Positions 48,401 to 59,192 of a stretch of 64,000 nucleotides of DNA are shown piece after piece (the stretch's first letter is position 1; each line of letters begins with the position of its first letter). The stretch covers positions 7,054,134-7,118,133 of the forward strand of contig JADCRB010000068.1 of NCBI GenBank assembly GCA_021464245.1. The letters are read 5' to 3'. The notes below the pieces were generated by a model. It made no database searches. It had not been told where the DNA came from and was given only the letters and a program-made list of their open reading frames with translations. This DNA is from Carallia brachiata (taxonomy: Eukaryota; Streptophyta; Magnoliopsida; Malpighiales; Rhizophoraceae). The translations under genes were made by a program, and so were the position numbers.

Positions 48401-49439
48401 GGCTTTAAAAGCCGGCCGGACTTCAATTAGATGGCCTTTGTTGCTTTCGGATTCTTGTGGATTTCTTTAAAGGGGCAAATGAGCTTTCCATCGGTGGTTT
48501 TTGTTGCGAAACCCTTTTTTTGGGTTTGTTTATTTTTCCCTCAATAAAACCCACATAGTTTTGAAATTTTCAATTTATGTTTGATCAGCAACAATTGTCT
48601 ACCGAACTAATTTACCAAAATATTGCTCATTTTATTTGTCATTTACCATCTATTATGAGCTATATATCTTTCATCTACTTCTCTTATTTGCTCATGAAAG
48701 GTCAATCCAAAGCGCCAAAAAATTATTAGAATATCTCAATTCTGGAAGATAAAAATTTTATGTCCTGCCAAACAAGTTTCTCGTTTGATTTTTTGTTGCT
48801 CATTACCTTCTTTACTTACCATAATAGTGATTATTCATAACATCAACCAAGAATTCAATACCCAATCGAATGCTTTAGTTGAAAATTAATTCGGTAGGTT
48901 TTAATGTTAATTTTTTAATAATAAGTTTCAAAATTACTAAAAATATCTTAAATTAAAAAAATCATTAATAAAAACAGTGAAATAAGAGCATAACGCTTGC
49001 CCATTGCTGTGTTGGCCGTTGTTATTTTGCCCATTCTTTACATTTTCCATGGATTCAATAAAAATAGATATAAGCCATTCCATTTTTGGATTGGACAAAG
49101 AAAGGACGACTGACCAAAGATTGAAACACATTAATTACACATTCAGACAAAGGACAACATGAAAGCAAGCTACAAAAAAATCCAAGGTGGAGCAACGGGC
49201 CAAAGGGCAACGATCCCCACTTTCTGAAGCGCACCGCGGACCATTTTGTTCTTTCTACTGGAGATCGATTGACACCAGAGTCCTACGGACAAGATTAATC
49301 AAGATTAATTGTTCCTTGTAGGATTTGTATTTCTTGAAGATGTAGTGTTTAAAAATAATGTGTAACTCTTCCCCAATAAAGATAACGGAGAGGTCTTGCC
49401 GGCAGGCTATAACTAGAGAGTAAAATAGGTAATATAGAT
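45411..49439. other. intergenic, no gene recognised
   Basis: AT-rich for about 4 kb. Frames at 46089-46301 (-) and 48937-49131 (-) have no motif I recognise. Near 47240-47400 a stretch with GAGTTCAAATTTTATC (B-box-like) followed by an A-rich run could be another old SINE. 45660-45900 resembles a decayed 3' end of a retroelement on the minus strand, without coding sequence. Confidence 0.5.
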
Positions 49440-49612
49440 CTTCCTGATCCACTTTTTGTTCGGAAATTTCCGGCATCCACTTCAACTAGGGCAAAAAATA
49501 CAATGCCGAGGAACCATAGCATACTAGGATAGACCCCTTCCTTGTCCAATATTCTACCTGGGCCTATTACACCCCAGAGAAGCATTAAAAAAGAATTCGT
49601 CACCGGCGCACT
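49440..49612 (-). pseudogene. oligopeptide transporter (OPT) exon remnant
   Basis: On the minus strand one frame gives AGDEFFFNASL and, after a shift, WGVIGPGRILDKEGVYPSML and WFLGIVFFALV. This matches the conserved OPT segment in which GDEVFFNAS precedes WGxIGPxR and a membrane helix. OPT proteins are proton-coupled peptide or metal-chelate carriers of the plasma membrane. Only this exon-sized piece is present and it is frameshifted. Confidence 0.55.
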
Positions 49613-50227
49613 CTTATACGTACGTCGTTCTGGCTTACAAATGTTTTGAACGACCCAAGCAGATAAGACAAGATTTAGAACTTCTGTTTCTACTTAAAAC
49701 ATCATCAAGATTTTCAAAATCTGCAACCAAAAGTAAAAATAATAATATAAAGATTAGATATCTATAATAACCCAGTTTAAAAAGAAAAAAAAAAGGGACT
49801 AAGATATGTATGTGGTGAACTCACATGAAAACATAAGACCAACATACATCATTTTTACATATTTATGCAACGAAGTTAAAATGATACTTTGCATACCTTA
49901 ATAGAAGAAATAAGTTGAAAAGGCGGTTTCATCATAAATATGCAAGAGTTATCAGGTAATGAAAATAACAATAGGTGAAGCAACTGGAAGTAAAAGTACT
50001 AGCACATCTTCAGATGAGGAAATTACCGAGCGAATATTGAATTCCAGTGCAGAAAATTATCATCTTCATCTTGATCATCAGAATTATTTGCTCCTAGTGC
50101 TAGATTGCGTGATGAGCCAAACGCAAATGGAGGATGAATGCTGCCATGGAAAGGATAAAGCTGCTATCAACATTGGCGTAGACACCGTTGTCATCAAGAA
50201 ATAGAAAGAAAAATCAAGCTCACACAC
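49613..50227. other. intergenic; another repeat-module copy
   Basis: 49683-49790 has ACATCATCAAGATTTTCAAAATCTG and TAGATATCTATAATAA-like words of the 37.9-kb module. The plus frame at 49959-50204 has no recognised motif. Confidence 0.45.
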
Positions 50228-51366
50228 AGGTCAATATATTTTTTTAATAAAAATCGAGACATACGATGACCACATCAATACCATTCCTCTGCTGACCACT
50301 TTTAATCGTTTGGTTACCAGGAGAACCTGTTTCCATGATGAAGCTGCACGGGAGATTGACAAGTGAGTGACCAATGGAGAGCCAAAGTTGATGAGTGAGT
50401 GAGTGACAAACATTAAAGTTGCCAAATATATATAAAGAGAATGGTATACACCTCAGGTTTGGCGCCTCATATCCTGTAAAAAAGAGATGAATGGGAGTAA
50501 ACAAACTTCTCGCGGTTGAAATCCACATGACCACAAACAGTAACAAAATGTTGAGTTAGCATAACAAAATCTAACACATTCTGATGAACGGAGTAAACAA
50601 ACAACTTGCACTTAGAAATCCACACGACCACAAACAGTAACAAAATGCTGAGTTAGCATAACAAAATGTAACACAGTCTGTTCAATCTAATGCTGAGTTA
50701 GCATAACAAAATCCAACAACGAAAAATCCAACAAAAGGACCTTACCTTAAGAACAAAATTTTCTTCCCTTTTTTTTTTTTGGGTTCTAAAACACACGTCC
50801 CTTGAATTTTGAAGATTGAGCAATAGGATACTTTGTCGCTATGCGTGCTACTAAGATTAAGTAGTAGAACTTTTCCTAGGTGCAAAGTGAAGCGTCCTCA
50901 ACAAAGCCTAGGGACAACCTTGGACAGACTTACCGATGACACGGTCCAAAATTTCCATACAAAAAGACAATCAAGTCCAAACTTAGTGGGTTTAATAAAA
51001 AAAAAAACCATTCAGACTTCAGAGACACATCTAAGGCAAATGAAAAGAAAACCCCTCGTGATTGTTGTTAAAACCTAGCATAATTCTCTTGAACTTAGCC
51101 GGTTGAGCATGGAGTAAAGAATCTACAAAACCGGCAAAACTTTCCATAGAAAAAATTTAAAACTTTGAAGAGAAAACACAGAGAATTTACGTCAAAAACA
51201 ATAAAAATAGCAAAGAGGGTAATTACCAAAAACGTCAGAAATGCGGAGAATGGGGCGCTTGGAATCAGAGGGGTCAGCAACGTAAGCCTTGAAACCTCCA
51301 ACTTCTGTCACGGAACCTCCTCCAGATCAGCTCGAGTCCAGTGTTGGTGGGTTCTCACAGCACTGA
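50228..51366 (-). pseudogene. dienelactone hydrolase family pseudogene, N-terminal exons
   Basis: Exon-like block 51227-51366 (minus) reads CCENPPTLDSS, a TGA stop at 51327-51329, then SVTEVGGFKAYVADPSDSK and RPILRISDVF, ending at a GTAATT donor. A 22-nt block at 50452-50473, bounded by TTACAG and GTGTAT, supplies GYEAPNLR in matching phase. A third block, near 50240-50300, reads NGIDVVIVCLDF, equivalent to the family's AGxYVVVPDF. The catalytic Cys-Asp-His region is absent. Plant members are cytosolic alpha/beta hydrolases of uncertain substrate. The in-frame stop, lost start and missing C-terminal half show it is dead. Confidence 0.65.
50488..50725. repeat. degenerate 98-bp tandem repeat
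   Basis: GGAGTAAACAAAC, AATCCACAYGACCACAAACA, GTAACAAAATG and TGAGTTAGCATAACAAAAT recur at a spacing of about 98 bp (for example 50521 and 50619), with a third partial unit near 50690-50725. It lies in the presumed first intron region of the dienelactone hydrolase pseudogene. Confidence 0.8.
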
Positions 51367-51715
51367 AGACCGAAAAGATCACTCAAGTCCCCGTAGTACA
51401 CTAATGATATGAAACTGAGGACTTACTAGAACATAAATAAATGTTACAATTCCACCAGACCTGAGGTATATATATATATATATATATGTATATCGTGTAT
51501 GGCGGTTGAAACACTGCATAAAGCAGATCCCAAGTATACGTATATATAATTTAGATATAATTGAAATACCCGGCCAAAGCTCTCCTTATCTTCCCTATTT
51601 TCTCTGCTCCTTGTTTAATCGGTAAACCTTATCTCTCTACCTTCCCGATTCTGCCTCTCACCTCTCTGATCGCTCGATGATCAAATTAACAAACTGTACC
51701 CCGTTGGATAAATTT

Positions 51716-51842
51716 GAAAAGAAGTTTCAAGTCCAAGCAAACTTCTCTCCTCCTTATCGGAAATCAATTAATTATAAAAGATAATTTAATTAATTGCTAG
51801 TGCAATAAAAGAAGTTTTAAGCCCAAGCAAACTCTCTCCTAT
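51716..51842. repeat. short direct repeat pair
   Basis: AAAAGAAGTTTCAAGTCCAA is repeated as AAAAGAAGTTTTAAGCCCAA about 92 bp further, each followed by GCAAAC and CTCTCC. Flanking sequence to 52820 is AT-rich and without genes. Confidence 0.75.
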
Positions 51843-52817
51843 TTAATCGGCCATCTTCACGGGACATTCCAGAAGCCATGATGGAAACATTCAGTTAAAT
51901 GGTAAGTGATAACTTAGAAATATAAATATAAATATTTTATTATTTTTTTAGTTTTTTATTTAAAATATAAATATATAATTTATAAAGTAATTTTTTTAAC
52001 TTATTGTGTTCTTCAAATTGAAAATTTAAGGACTATACTGCAAAACTCAACAAACTCCTCTAATTATGTATTTTTCTAATATTCTTATATTAAACTATAA
52101 TATCTTTAACATAAAGAAAAATTAATATTTTATATAAACATAGTTGCTAAAATATAATTTGCTTTAAATACTTATTATCTTTTATAAAAAATTTTCATTA
52201 TACTATTTGAAAATAACAACTATATAATTTAAATACAATCTTTAACTCGTATGCAATTGAAATTTATTTATATTATTTATATATAAAACTATGTTTTAAA
52301 TATATTTACATATATTAATTTATTAGTTTTTAATTTTACTTTACAATAAATTGTAAATAATACACATTAAATTTAAAAGTATATGTATTCTACTATATAC
52401 ATATATATAATATTTATATCTTATATTATTCTATACATATATTATATACATATATATTTTAATTTTTATATATTTAATATTAAATATCGATTTTATTGGT
52501 TTAACTGCAGTTAAATTGGTTGAATCGGTTGAATCTTAAACTTCTTAGTTTTTCAATTTAATGACCGGTTCGATTCTAATAATTTTAGTTAACATAGATT
52601 AAAGTTGTGTATGTTTACGAGTAATATGAAGCTAGTGTTCACTACAATAACTACGAAACTTTTACCTTTGCATTCATGATTATTGTTTGAGTACAAATGC
52701 ACAATGGTCTTATTTTCATAGACATTTAATATTTTTATTTTGTTTGGATGGGAAATTAACAACAGTTAAAGGAGATTGTTTAGGAGGTGAAAAACATGTA
52801 GGATAAATTGTTAATCT

Positions 52818-52820
<3 letters not shown>
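51843..52820. other. intergenic, no gene recognised
   Basis: Very AT-rich (about 51900-52540 is almost pure A/T), with no credible frame. Confidence 0.6.

Positions 52821-52901
<81 letters not shown>
52821..52901. repeat. compound (TA)n(GA)n microsatellite
   Basis: About 23 TA units (52821-52866) followed directly by about 17 GA units (52867-52901). Confidence 0.95.
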
Positions 52902-52902
<1 letters not shown>

Positions 52903-53164
52903 AATGCATCACAAGATAAGAAAAGGTTGTATTATATTAGTTTTTTAAATTTTATCTGAAAATTATTGAATATTGACTTTTATGGTTTTTGTTTACTATT
53001 TTGATACTTACCCTACCATACCCCTCATTTTATTTTCATACTACCCCTTCAACCTTTATTCATTTCTCCTTTAACACTTACACTTTTGTTAACTCTTTTG
53101 ATATTTTTATCTCTTAATTGTTACGCTCCAATATATAACTCTAATTTTTAACCTCAAAGCAAAT

Positions 53165-53787
53165 GACATGGGTGCTGGTTTTTCCAGCCGACATGCCAGT
53201 TTGTGCTCCTCGTGGGCTTTGTGGGGCTTGATTCCTTCTGTTTTTCGTCGTTTCGTTAGTACTGGTGGGCGGCTGGTTTGGTAGTGTCACTAATTTGGTT
53301 TTTGTTGCGGTCGCGTGGTCGAACTCCGATGAGTCCCCTACCTGTATGCCTTTGGGTTGTGGGGATGGGGGACCCCCTCTTTTTGGTCTCCGTCAGTCTA
53401 GTTTTTTAGTCCTCGTGGTCGGTGCTACTCCCCTCTTGGCATCTGGAGGTGGTCGGTGGCGTCTTGGCCTTCTCTCTTCCCATTGTTGTAGCTGCTTCTT
53501 AGTTCGGCGTCTTAGGTTGACTCGTTGTCGCATTGGGGTGGCAGTGGTTCCAGACAATTCGTGGGATGGGCCTTTGGGCCTGTGTGGGCTGGGGTCTTCT
53601 GTGGGCTTGTGGTTTGTCGAAGGGGCTGTATATTTGCTACTAGCTAGGGTGTATAGTTTAAGGGGTGGGGGTTGGGGTTGGGTCTGATTTTTAGACCTTA
53701 TACTTTTGAGGTTGCTCTTTGTGGGCTTTATACTGTAATTTCTCTATTCATAAAGGTTTCCTTTTATTCAAAAAAAAAAAAAAAAAA
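53165..53787 (+). mobile_element. GC-rich poly(A)-tailed retroposon candidate
   Basis: A sharply bounded block rich in G and T in otherwise AT-rich DNA. It starts near GACATGGGTGCTGG and ends CTATTCATAAAGGTTTCC, TTTTATTC and an A-run (53770-53787). The tail shape is typical of LINE or LINE-mobilised RNA. A 140-codon frame (53265-53687) exists but is built of Gly/Leu/Val/Ser/Arg with no recognisable domain, so it is probably a by-product of the composition. No clear target duplication is seen. It could be the 5' end of a LINE joined to a 3' end, or a retrocopied non-coding RNA. Confidence 0.5.
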
Positions 53788-56338
53788 CCAAAACGAATAA
53801 TACTAAGAAACATTCTGCGATTCATTAAAAAAGGTAAAAATCATTTTAGTAGTTATTTATCGGAAAACAGATTAAATCGGTTATGGCAAAAAGGAATATA
53901 TGACAAAACAACATGGGGAAAAGGAAGGAAGGGAAGGGCCTGTCACGTGAAAAGTATTGACAGGAATGTCGGGTTGGACCCAAACCAACGGCCCAGTCAG
54001 TGCTAAAAATTATAGATTGGTGGGTGCTAATTCAAGTGTTTTTTTTGGCCACATTATCACCATTTGACAAGATCCAAGCAGTTTCGGTGGATGAGGTCAA
54101 ATTGCATTAGTGCAGAACAACCGCATAAGAATGGCAAAATAAGTATCTATCTCATTTCATGCATTTTGGGCTCGTGGTTGAGTCCCTTTCCCTTTTCTCT
54201 TGACTCCATCTCTTTTCCGTTCCCTTGCACATATGCCGGTAGAATGTCGTAATGTAATGGTAAAAGAATCATTGGTTGTCTTGTCAACAATTATAACTTC
54301 AATTCTTTATAAAAGTATTCAATATAACTAAATATATATTTATAAAATTTAATTATTTAATGAGTATAATTTTTTGTAAGTACTGTCTTAAACTTTTTTT
54401 GATTAAAAAAAAAAAGGAGTGGCGGATACTTACAATTACATCACTGTTATAGAGTCATGGTATCAATGATGTTGATTAGGCCGTCGGCTAGGTCAAGAAA
54501 TTTTGGTCACACGAGGACTTGACGTTGACTGCAACTGTCTCATGTTAAGGATCGATTAATGTAAGACCTCTGAGGTAAGACTCTGGTTTCCAACAAAATA
54601 AAGCAGCACTTTGGAATTTCTTTTGTCGGTCAATAACACTCGGAAATTTTTTCTTTTTTAGTTCATAAAGAAGGTGAAGCCCACAAAATAACAATAATAA
54701 TAAGTAGCTACACTATGAAATTTTTCATGATGGGCAAATGACATGCAGAGGAACCAAAGGAAGGAAAGGGGGATAACTTCATTCAAAATTCTAAATCTTT
54801 ATAGGGTTTTGTAATTGAGTCTTATATTTTTTTTTACTTTTTGAAAAAGTCCTAAATCTTTAATTTTTATTTCATTCTAGTCATTTTTCATACAAATTTT
54901 GGTCAAACTGTTATGTATAACGACTGACTAATGAATACATGATTTATGAATACATGATTAATACTCCAAAAATGCAACCGAAAAATGATACATACACGTA
55001 GAAAAAAATTTGGTGAGAGTTTAGAAAAGGGCATTAAGGAAATAATAAATACAGATAAAGTAATTATGGAGATTATTGAGATTATTTCATTTCTCTCTTT
55101 TTTTTTAACGTATGTCTACAATTTTGCTGGTGTATTTTAGAGTATTACTTGTGTATTCATTAGTCAACCGTTATACATAATGATTTTGACTAAAGATTAT
55201 GTGAAAAAGGACTCAAACAAAATAAAAACTGAAAGTTTAGGACTCATTTGAAAAGTAAAAAAAAATATATGACTCAATTAAAAATATATGTAAATGTTTA
55301 AAACATAAAATACGGTTATTTTGGAGGAAAGAGGCAAAAGTTGCAATTTTTATTTTCCTGTCTTTAGTACTTATAATAATAGGCGGAACTGATTGGTAAA
55401 TCTCTAACTGGTGTTTCCTATTTGGGTTTTCATCGTCTCTGTCACCCACTTACCTTCAATTTGGCTTGAATATTATATCCACAAACAAGCATAGGCTTCT
55501 TGACATCAGAACTTAAGTTAGGCACGCTTATGGCCTAATATGCCTAACATGAATTATGGGATGACAACACGTCTTCTGGTCCTTCAATTTAAGTGACTCG
55601 TGAAGGAATGGCGACTCTAGCTGCTCTGAATGTCCTGTTATTTTAAGTTTAAAAATGAACTTACATACGAGCAATTAGCTTCACACAATCACATTCACTC
55701 GGTGATAACAATCCAAGTGATTTTCAATGCAATTAAGGGATATCCAGTGTGGGGCGATCCGAATCGGGTGGAAGCCTTCCTGTGTGAGAGTGCTCCTTCT
55801 CTCTGCAAGTCCAAGTATTGTCAGTTCAAAAGCCTTAGGTACTAACTGTTCTCTGCACTGTCAGTTTTCCCAACACACGCACACTCCTCATGTTCATGTT
55901 TGAGGCATTTGTTGACCTTTAAATGGCAATCTTGAACTATTGTCACAGGTTTACCTGTTTCAAAGCTATAAAAACCTTTGGATTGGAATGTTGATAAACC
56001 CATGGGGCTCTTCACTCTGGAATGTGAGATTTCACTTTGAAGAATAGCGCTAAACATCATAAACAACCATGTAAAATTAGTATGAAGAGTGGATTTGATA
56101 ATATATTAGAATATTATGCTATTGGTTTTCCATGTTTATAATGAAGCAACCGGCGTCAAAAGACAAATTAGCAGTAACTGGCCTAATATATCTTTCACTG
56201 TTATTTGATTTTGCTATTTTGATTCCTCGATTGCAATTTTCTATCAATCAAATTAGTACTAATCAAAGTAAATCTATACATTTTTCCGTTATAATAGTCT
56301 TACTGACGGGACCCAATTATCTAATCTTAATACGCTGG
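53788..56338. other. intergenic, no gene recognised
   Basis: AT-rich to mixed. The frame 55630-55845 (+) contains NAIKGYPVWGDPNRVEAFL, which looks more protein-like than neighbours, but I cannot assign it. 54240-54330 has a tRNA-like stretch that may be another decayed SINE. Confidence 0.5.
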
Positions 56339-56348
56339 CTCTTAATTA

Positions 56349-56976
56349 GATGTGTCAAAATCTGACCCAACTCAATGAGTTAACCGGAACCAGTCCGAAA
56401 AAATACGACTTGAACTCGACTCGAAAAATGGTCTAACTCGAAATAACCCGAACCCAAAATGACCTGAAAATTTTGGGTCAAATCCGAATCCAACCTGTCT
56501 AACCCGAACTTTTTTTTTCTTAAGAGAACAAAAAAATAAAATAAAAATAATTTAATATATTTTATATTATAAAAAGTATAAATTCTACTATTTTGAATAT
56601 AAATATTAATTATAAATTTTTTTAGAATATTTTAATATTTTTTATACAGTTTTAAATTTTATTTTAATTTTTTAAAATATTTTAAAAGAAACTTTTTCAA
56701 TTATTTTTGATCTTATAATTTTCTCTGATTTTTAAGAATCTTTAACAAAATTTTTAAATTTTTTAAATTTTCAAAAGTTTTAATAAAAATTATCATGTCA
56801 TCATTTTTGATAACATGATCAACCCATGAGTTAACCCAAATCCGAACCGAACTTGAAGTAACTCAAATAAAAATGACTCGAATATAACTTGATTTATAAG
56901 TAACATAACCTGAAGTGACTCGAATCCAAAACGACTTAACCCAAACTCGATCCGATAACCTATTTTGACACATATA
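56349..56976. mobile_element. hAT-like non-autonomous element, copy 2, with target duplication
   Basis: Flanked by CTCTTAATTA on both sides (56339-56348 and 56977-56986). Termini are inverted: GATGTGTCAAAATC at the left and ATTTTGACACATATA at the right. Both ends are packed with AACCCGAA-, CTCGACTCGA- and TGACTCGAAT-like words and the centre is AT-rich. Size about 630 bp. No transposase. The termini and target duplication fit the hAT superfamily (8-bp duplication within the 10-bp match). Confidence 0.75.
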
Positions 56977-56986
56977 CTCTTAATTA

Positions 56987-57330
56987 AGAAAATAAAAATA
57001 TTTGGTGAGTGTACGGTAGACAAGAATAAAGTCTGTCAGATAAAAGTGTACATACTCAGTTTTTCTTCCTAATTTACACATGCATAACATAACGGTGCTC
57101 TTAAGGAAAATAATAAATGCCCTTTCGTCTTTTTGCGGGAAAAAAAGTTCTAATTTCAAGTGATTTTCTACCAACAAATCCGATTCGGATTGGAATAAAA
57201 AATCTTGTAATTAATAAGTACACATATATTTTTCCGGAATTTTATTTACGTGTCTGTGGCGGATTTGTGATTTCAAACGGAGTCCAATTTGGATTAGGTT
57301 TTGGTTAGGACAGGCGTTGTAGGAGTCCTG
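56987..57330. other. upstream flank of SKP1
   Basis: No gene seen. AT-rich; the frame 57117-57308 is not credible. Confidence 0.5.
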
Positions 57331-57346
57331 ACGTGGTCTATAAATA
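57331..57346 (+). promoter_or_regulatory. SKP1 core promoter: ACGTGG element and TATA box
   Basis: TATAAATA at 57339-57346 sits about 130 bases before the SKP1 ATG, preceded directly by an ACGTGG (G-box/ABRE-like core) at 57331-57336. Position and spacing fit a class II promoter with a UTR of about 100 nt. Confidence 0.6.
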
Positions 57347-57475
57347 AGTTGTCAGTTTTCCATCGGCAACGACATCTTTCGCTTGCTTTCTTCCGGTTTT
57401 TTGGTCTCTCCCAAAATCAGAAATCTTGTCTGAGCAAATTCTCTCTTTGCTCAATCTCAACCAAAAATAATAATA

Positions 57476-58741
57476 ATGTCTTCGGAGATGAAGAAGATAG
57501 CATTGACGTCGTCGGACGGCGAGACATTCGAGGTGGATGAGGTGGTGGCGTCGGAGTCGCAGACCATCAAGCTCTTGATTGAGGACGGCTGCGCTGACAA
57601 CGGCATCCCGGTGCCAAACGTTACCGGCATTATCCTCTCCAAGATCGTCGAGTACTGCAGGAAGCACGTCGAGGCCGCTGCCGACGAGGACAAGGATCGC
57701 ACCTCCTCCGATGATGCTCTTAAGGCCTGGGACGCTGAATTCGTCAACGTTGACCAGGGTACCCTCTTTGACCTCATGATGGTATGTTAGCCCCTCCTAT
57801 CTCGCATTCACTTAAATAGCACCATTCTATCGATTTAGGCTTTTTCTGCCCGGTACTCCCGTTGGGTTTTCTGCGTTTTTATTTTTTTTGAAAAAAAAAT
57901 AATATTTATTATTATTATTGTTAGTCTATTTTGAGAGATAGTGTTGTTATTTTTCCTGAATTCTTCCCCTCTTTTTGATATTGTCGATTGGATTAAAGTT
58001 TCAAATTTTGTGTGCCAACATCTGCAATACTATGTCTTGGACTGAGAGTGAAACGTGTCGGTCTTGTAGCTGTGTTTGTGTTCCTAGTCCTGTGAAGTTT
58101 TTAAAAAGTCAACTGAACACGCAAACATGCAGTGATCGACTTACACAGTTGGAACTGGATAATGCAGTGTATTAAATTTGAAAAAATAAAATATAGATAT
58201 ATTGTTAAATTAATTGTACGTCTTTTATATATCCACTTATGTGTATCTGCATAATCAACCTCATGAATTTTATATCGGAGGGAATGTCTTGTAATAATAG
58301 TTTTGATGATGCCTCCTCGTCATCTGGTTTTTGGAGCTTTGTTCTGGTATTGTGGTCAAATAAGCGGGCTTTCGTACTTTGATTGACGGTTTGAACATCT
58401 TGAGGGTTAGTGGATTGGATATTCGAATGTTGTGATTTGGCCTTTTAACCTCAAACTTAGTGATTTGCCTTTTGTTGCCGTAGTTAATTCTGTTGCTTTT
58501 TGAATGTGTCTTTTGCTTTCTACTGTTATATACATGTTAGTCTTACAAGGTTTGATGGTGTTTTCAGGCAGCTAATTATCTGAACATCAAGAGCTTGATA
58601 GATTTGACTTGCCAGACGGTGGCAGACATGATCAAGGGGAAGACCCCGGAGGAGATCCGCAAGACATTTAACATCAAGAACGACTTCACCCCAGAAGAAG
58701 AAGAGGAGATTCGGAAGGAGAATCAATGGGCATTTGAGTGA
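57476..58741 (+). CDS. SKP1: SKP1-like protein, SCF ubiquitin ligase adaptor
   Basis: SKP1 links cullin 1 to F-box proteins in SCF E3 ligases (nucleus and cytosol) and so supports hormone signalling, cell cycle and flower development. Exon 1 is 57476-57781 (102 codons) and exon 2 is 58568-58741; the phase-0 intron has GTATGT and TTTCAG borders. The product is 159 residues, the usual SKP1 length. The BTB/POZ part starts [17 protein letters not shown] and includes GIPVPNVTG and [21 protein letters not shown] follows. The C-terminal F-box-binding part has [54 protein letters not shown]. The ATG follows a UAAUAAU-rich leader and is the first in the transcript region. Closest to the ASK1/ASK2 type. 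Apparently intact. Confidence 0.95.
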
Positions 58742-59037
58742 CCCCGCTTATAATTGGCATTTTGATGTCCATATAATCGTAGGAGATGTTGATGATGATG
58801 TAGGGATCTGTTTTAAGTCATTGTTTGGACCTTTTTATGCTCCTTAGCTGGCCAGCCAACCAACTTATGATCCTTTATTGGGCCTTTGTGCCAACAATTA
58901 AGTCCTTTTGGTTTTATTTCTCTTTATTCAAGGTTGCAAACAATTGTGATTTATTCTTGCTCATCAGCCAGAACTTTGTTGCGTTGTGCTTGCATGGAAA
59001 AACCCTTCTGGGTAATTTTCTTTTCTAGAGGTTCCCG
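58742..59037 (+). other. SKP1 3' UTR and downstream flank
   Basis: Sequence after the TGA contains GATGTTGATGATGATG and T-rich runs suited to plant polyadenylation; no separate gene. The target copy of the SINE lies at 59028-59037. Confidence 0.5.
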
Positions 59038-59182
59038 GAACATTGAGGTTGAGTATTTATTTAACTGGTTGAGGAGAGTACTTCTCAATCAGTAGGTAGA
59101 GAGTTCAAATTCTACATAACTTCACTTTCCCTTTTCTAAACGCACAATAGAATTTTTTGTAAACAAAAAAAAAAAAGAAATT
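59038..59182 (+). mobile_element. SINE inserted just downstream of SKP1
   Basis: Flanked by GAGGTTCCCG at 59028-59037 and 59183-59192. About 145 bp with tRNA-like A-box region (AACTGGTTGAGG...) and B box (GAGTTCAAATTCTAC), ending in an A-rich tail. This is the cleanest SINE in the window. Confidence 0.8.
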
Positions 59183-59192
59183 GAGGTTCCCG

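Noticed and set aside
50833..51404. Plus-strand frames opposite the dienelactone hydrolase pseudogene
   Set aside because: No motif; the opposite strand has clear family similarity.
57338..57777. Long minus-strand frames over SKP1 exon 1
   Set aside because: Antisense shadows of the SKP1 coding sequence.
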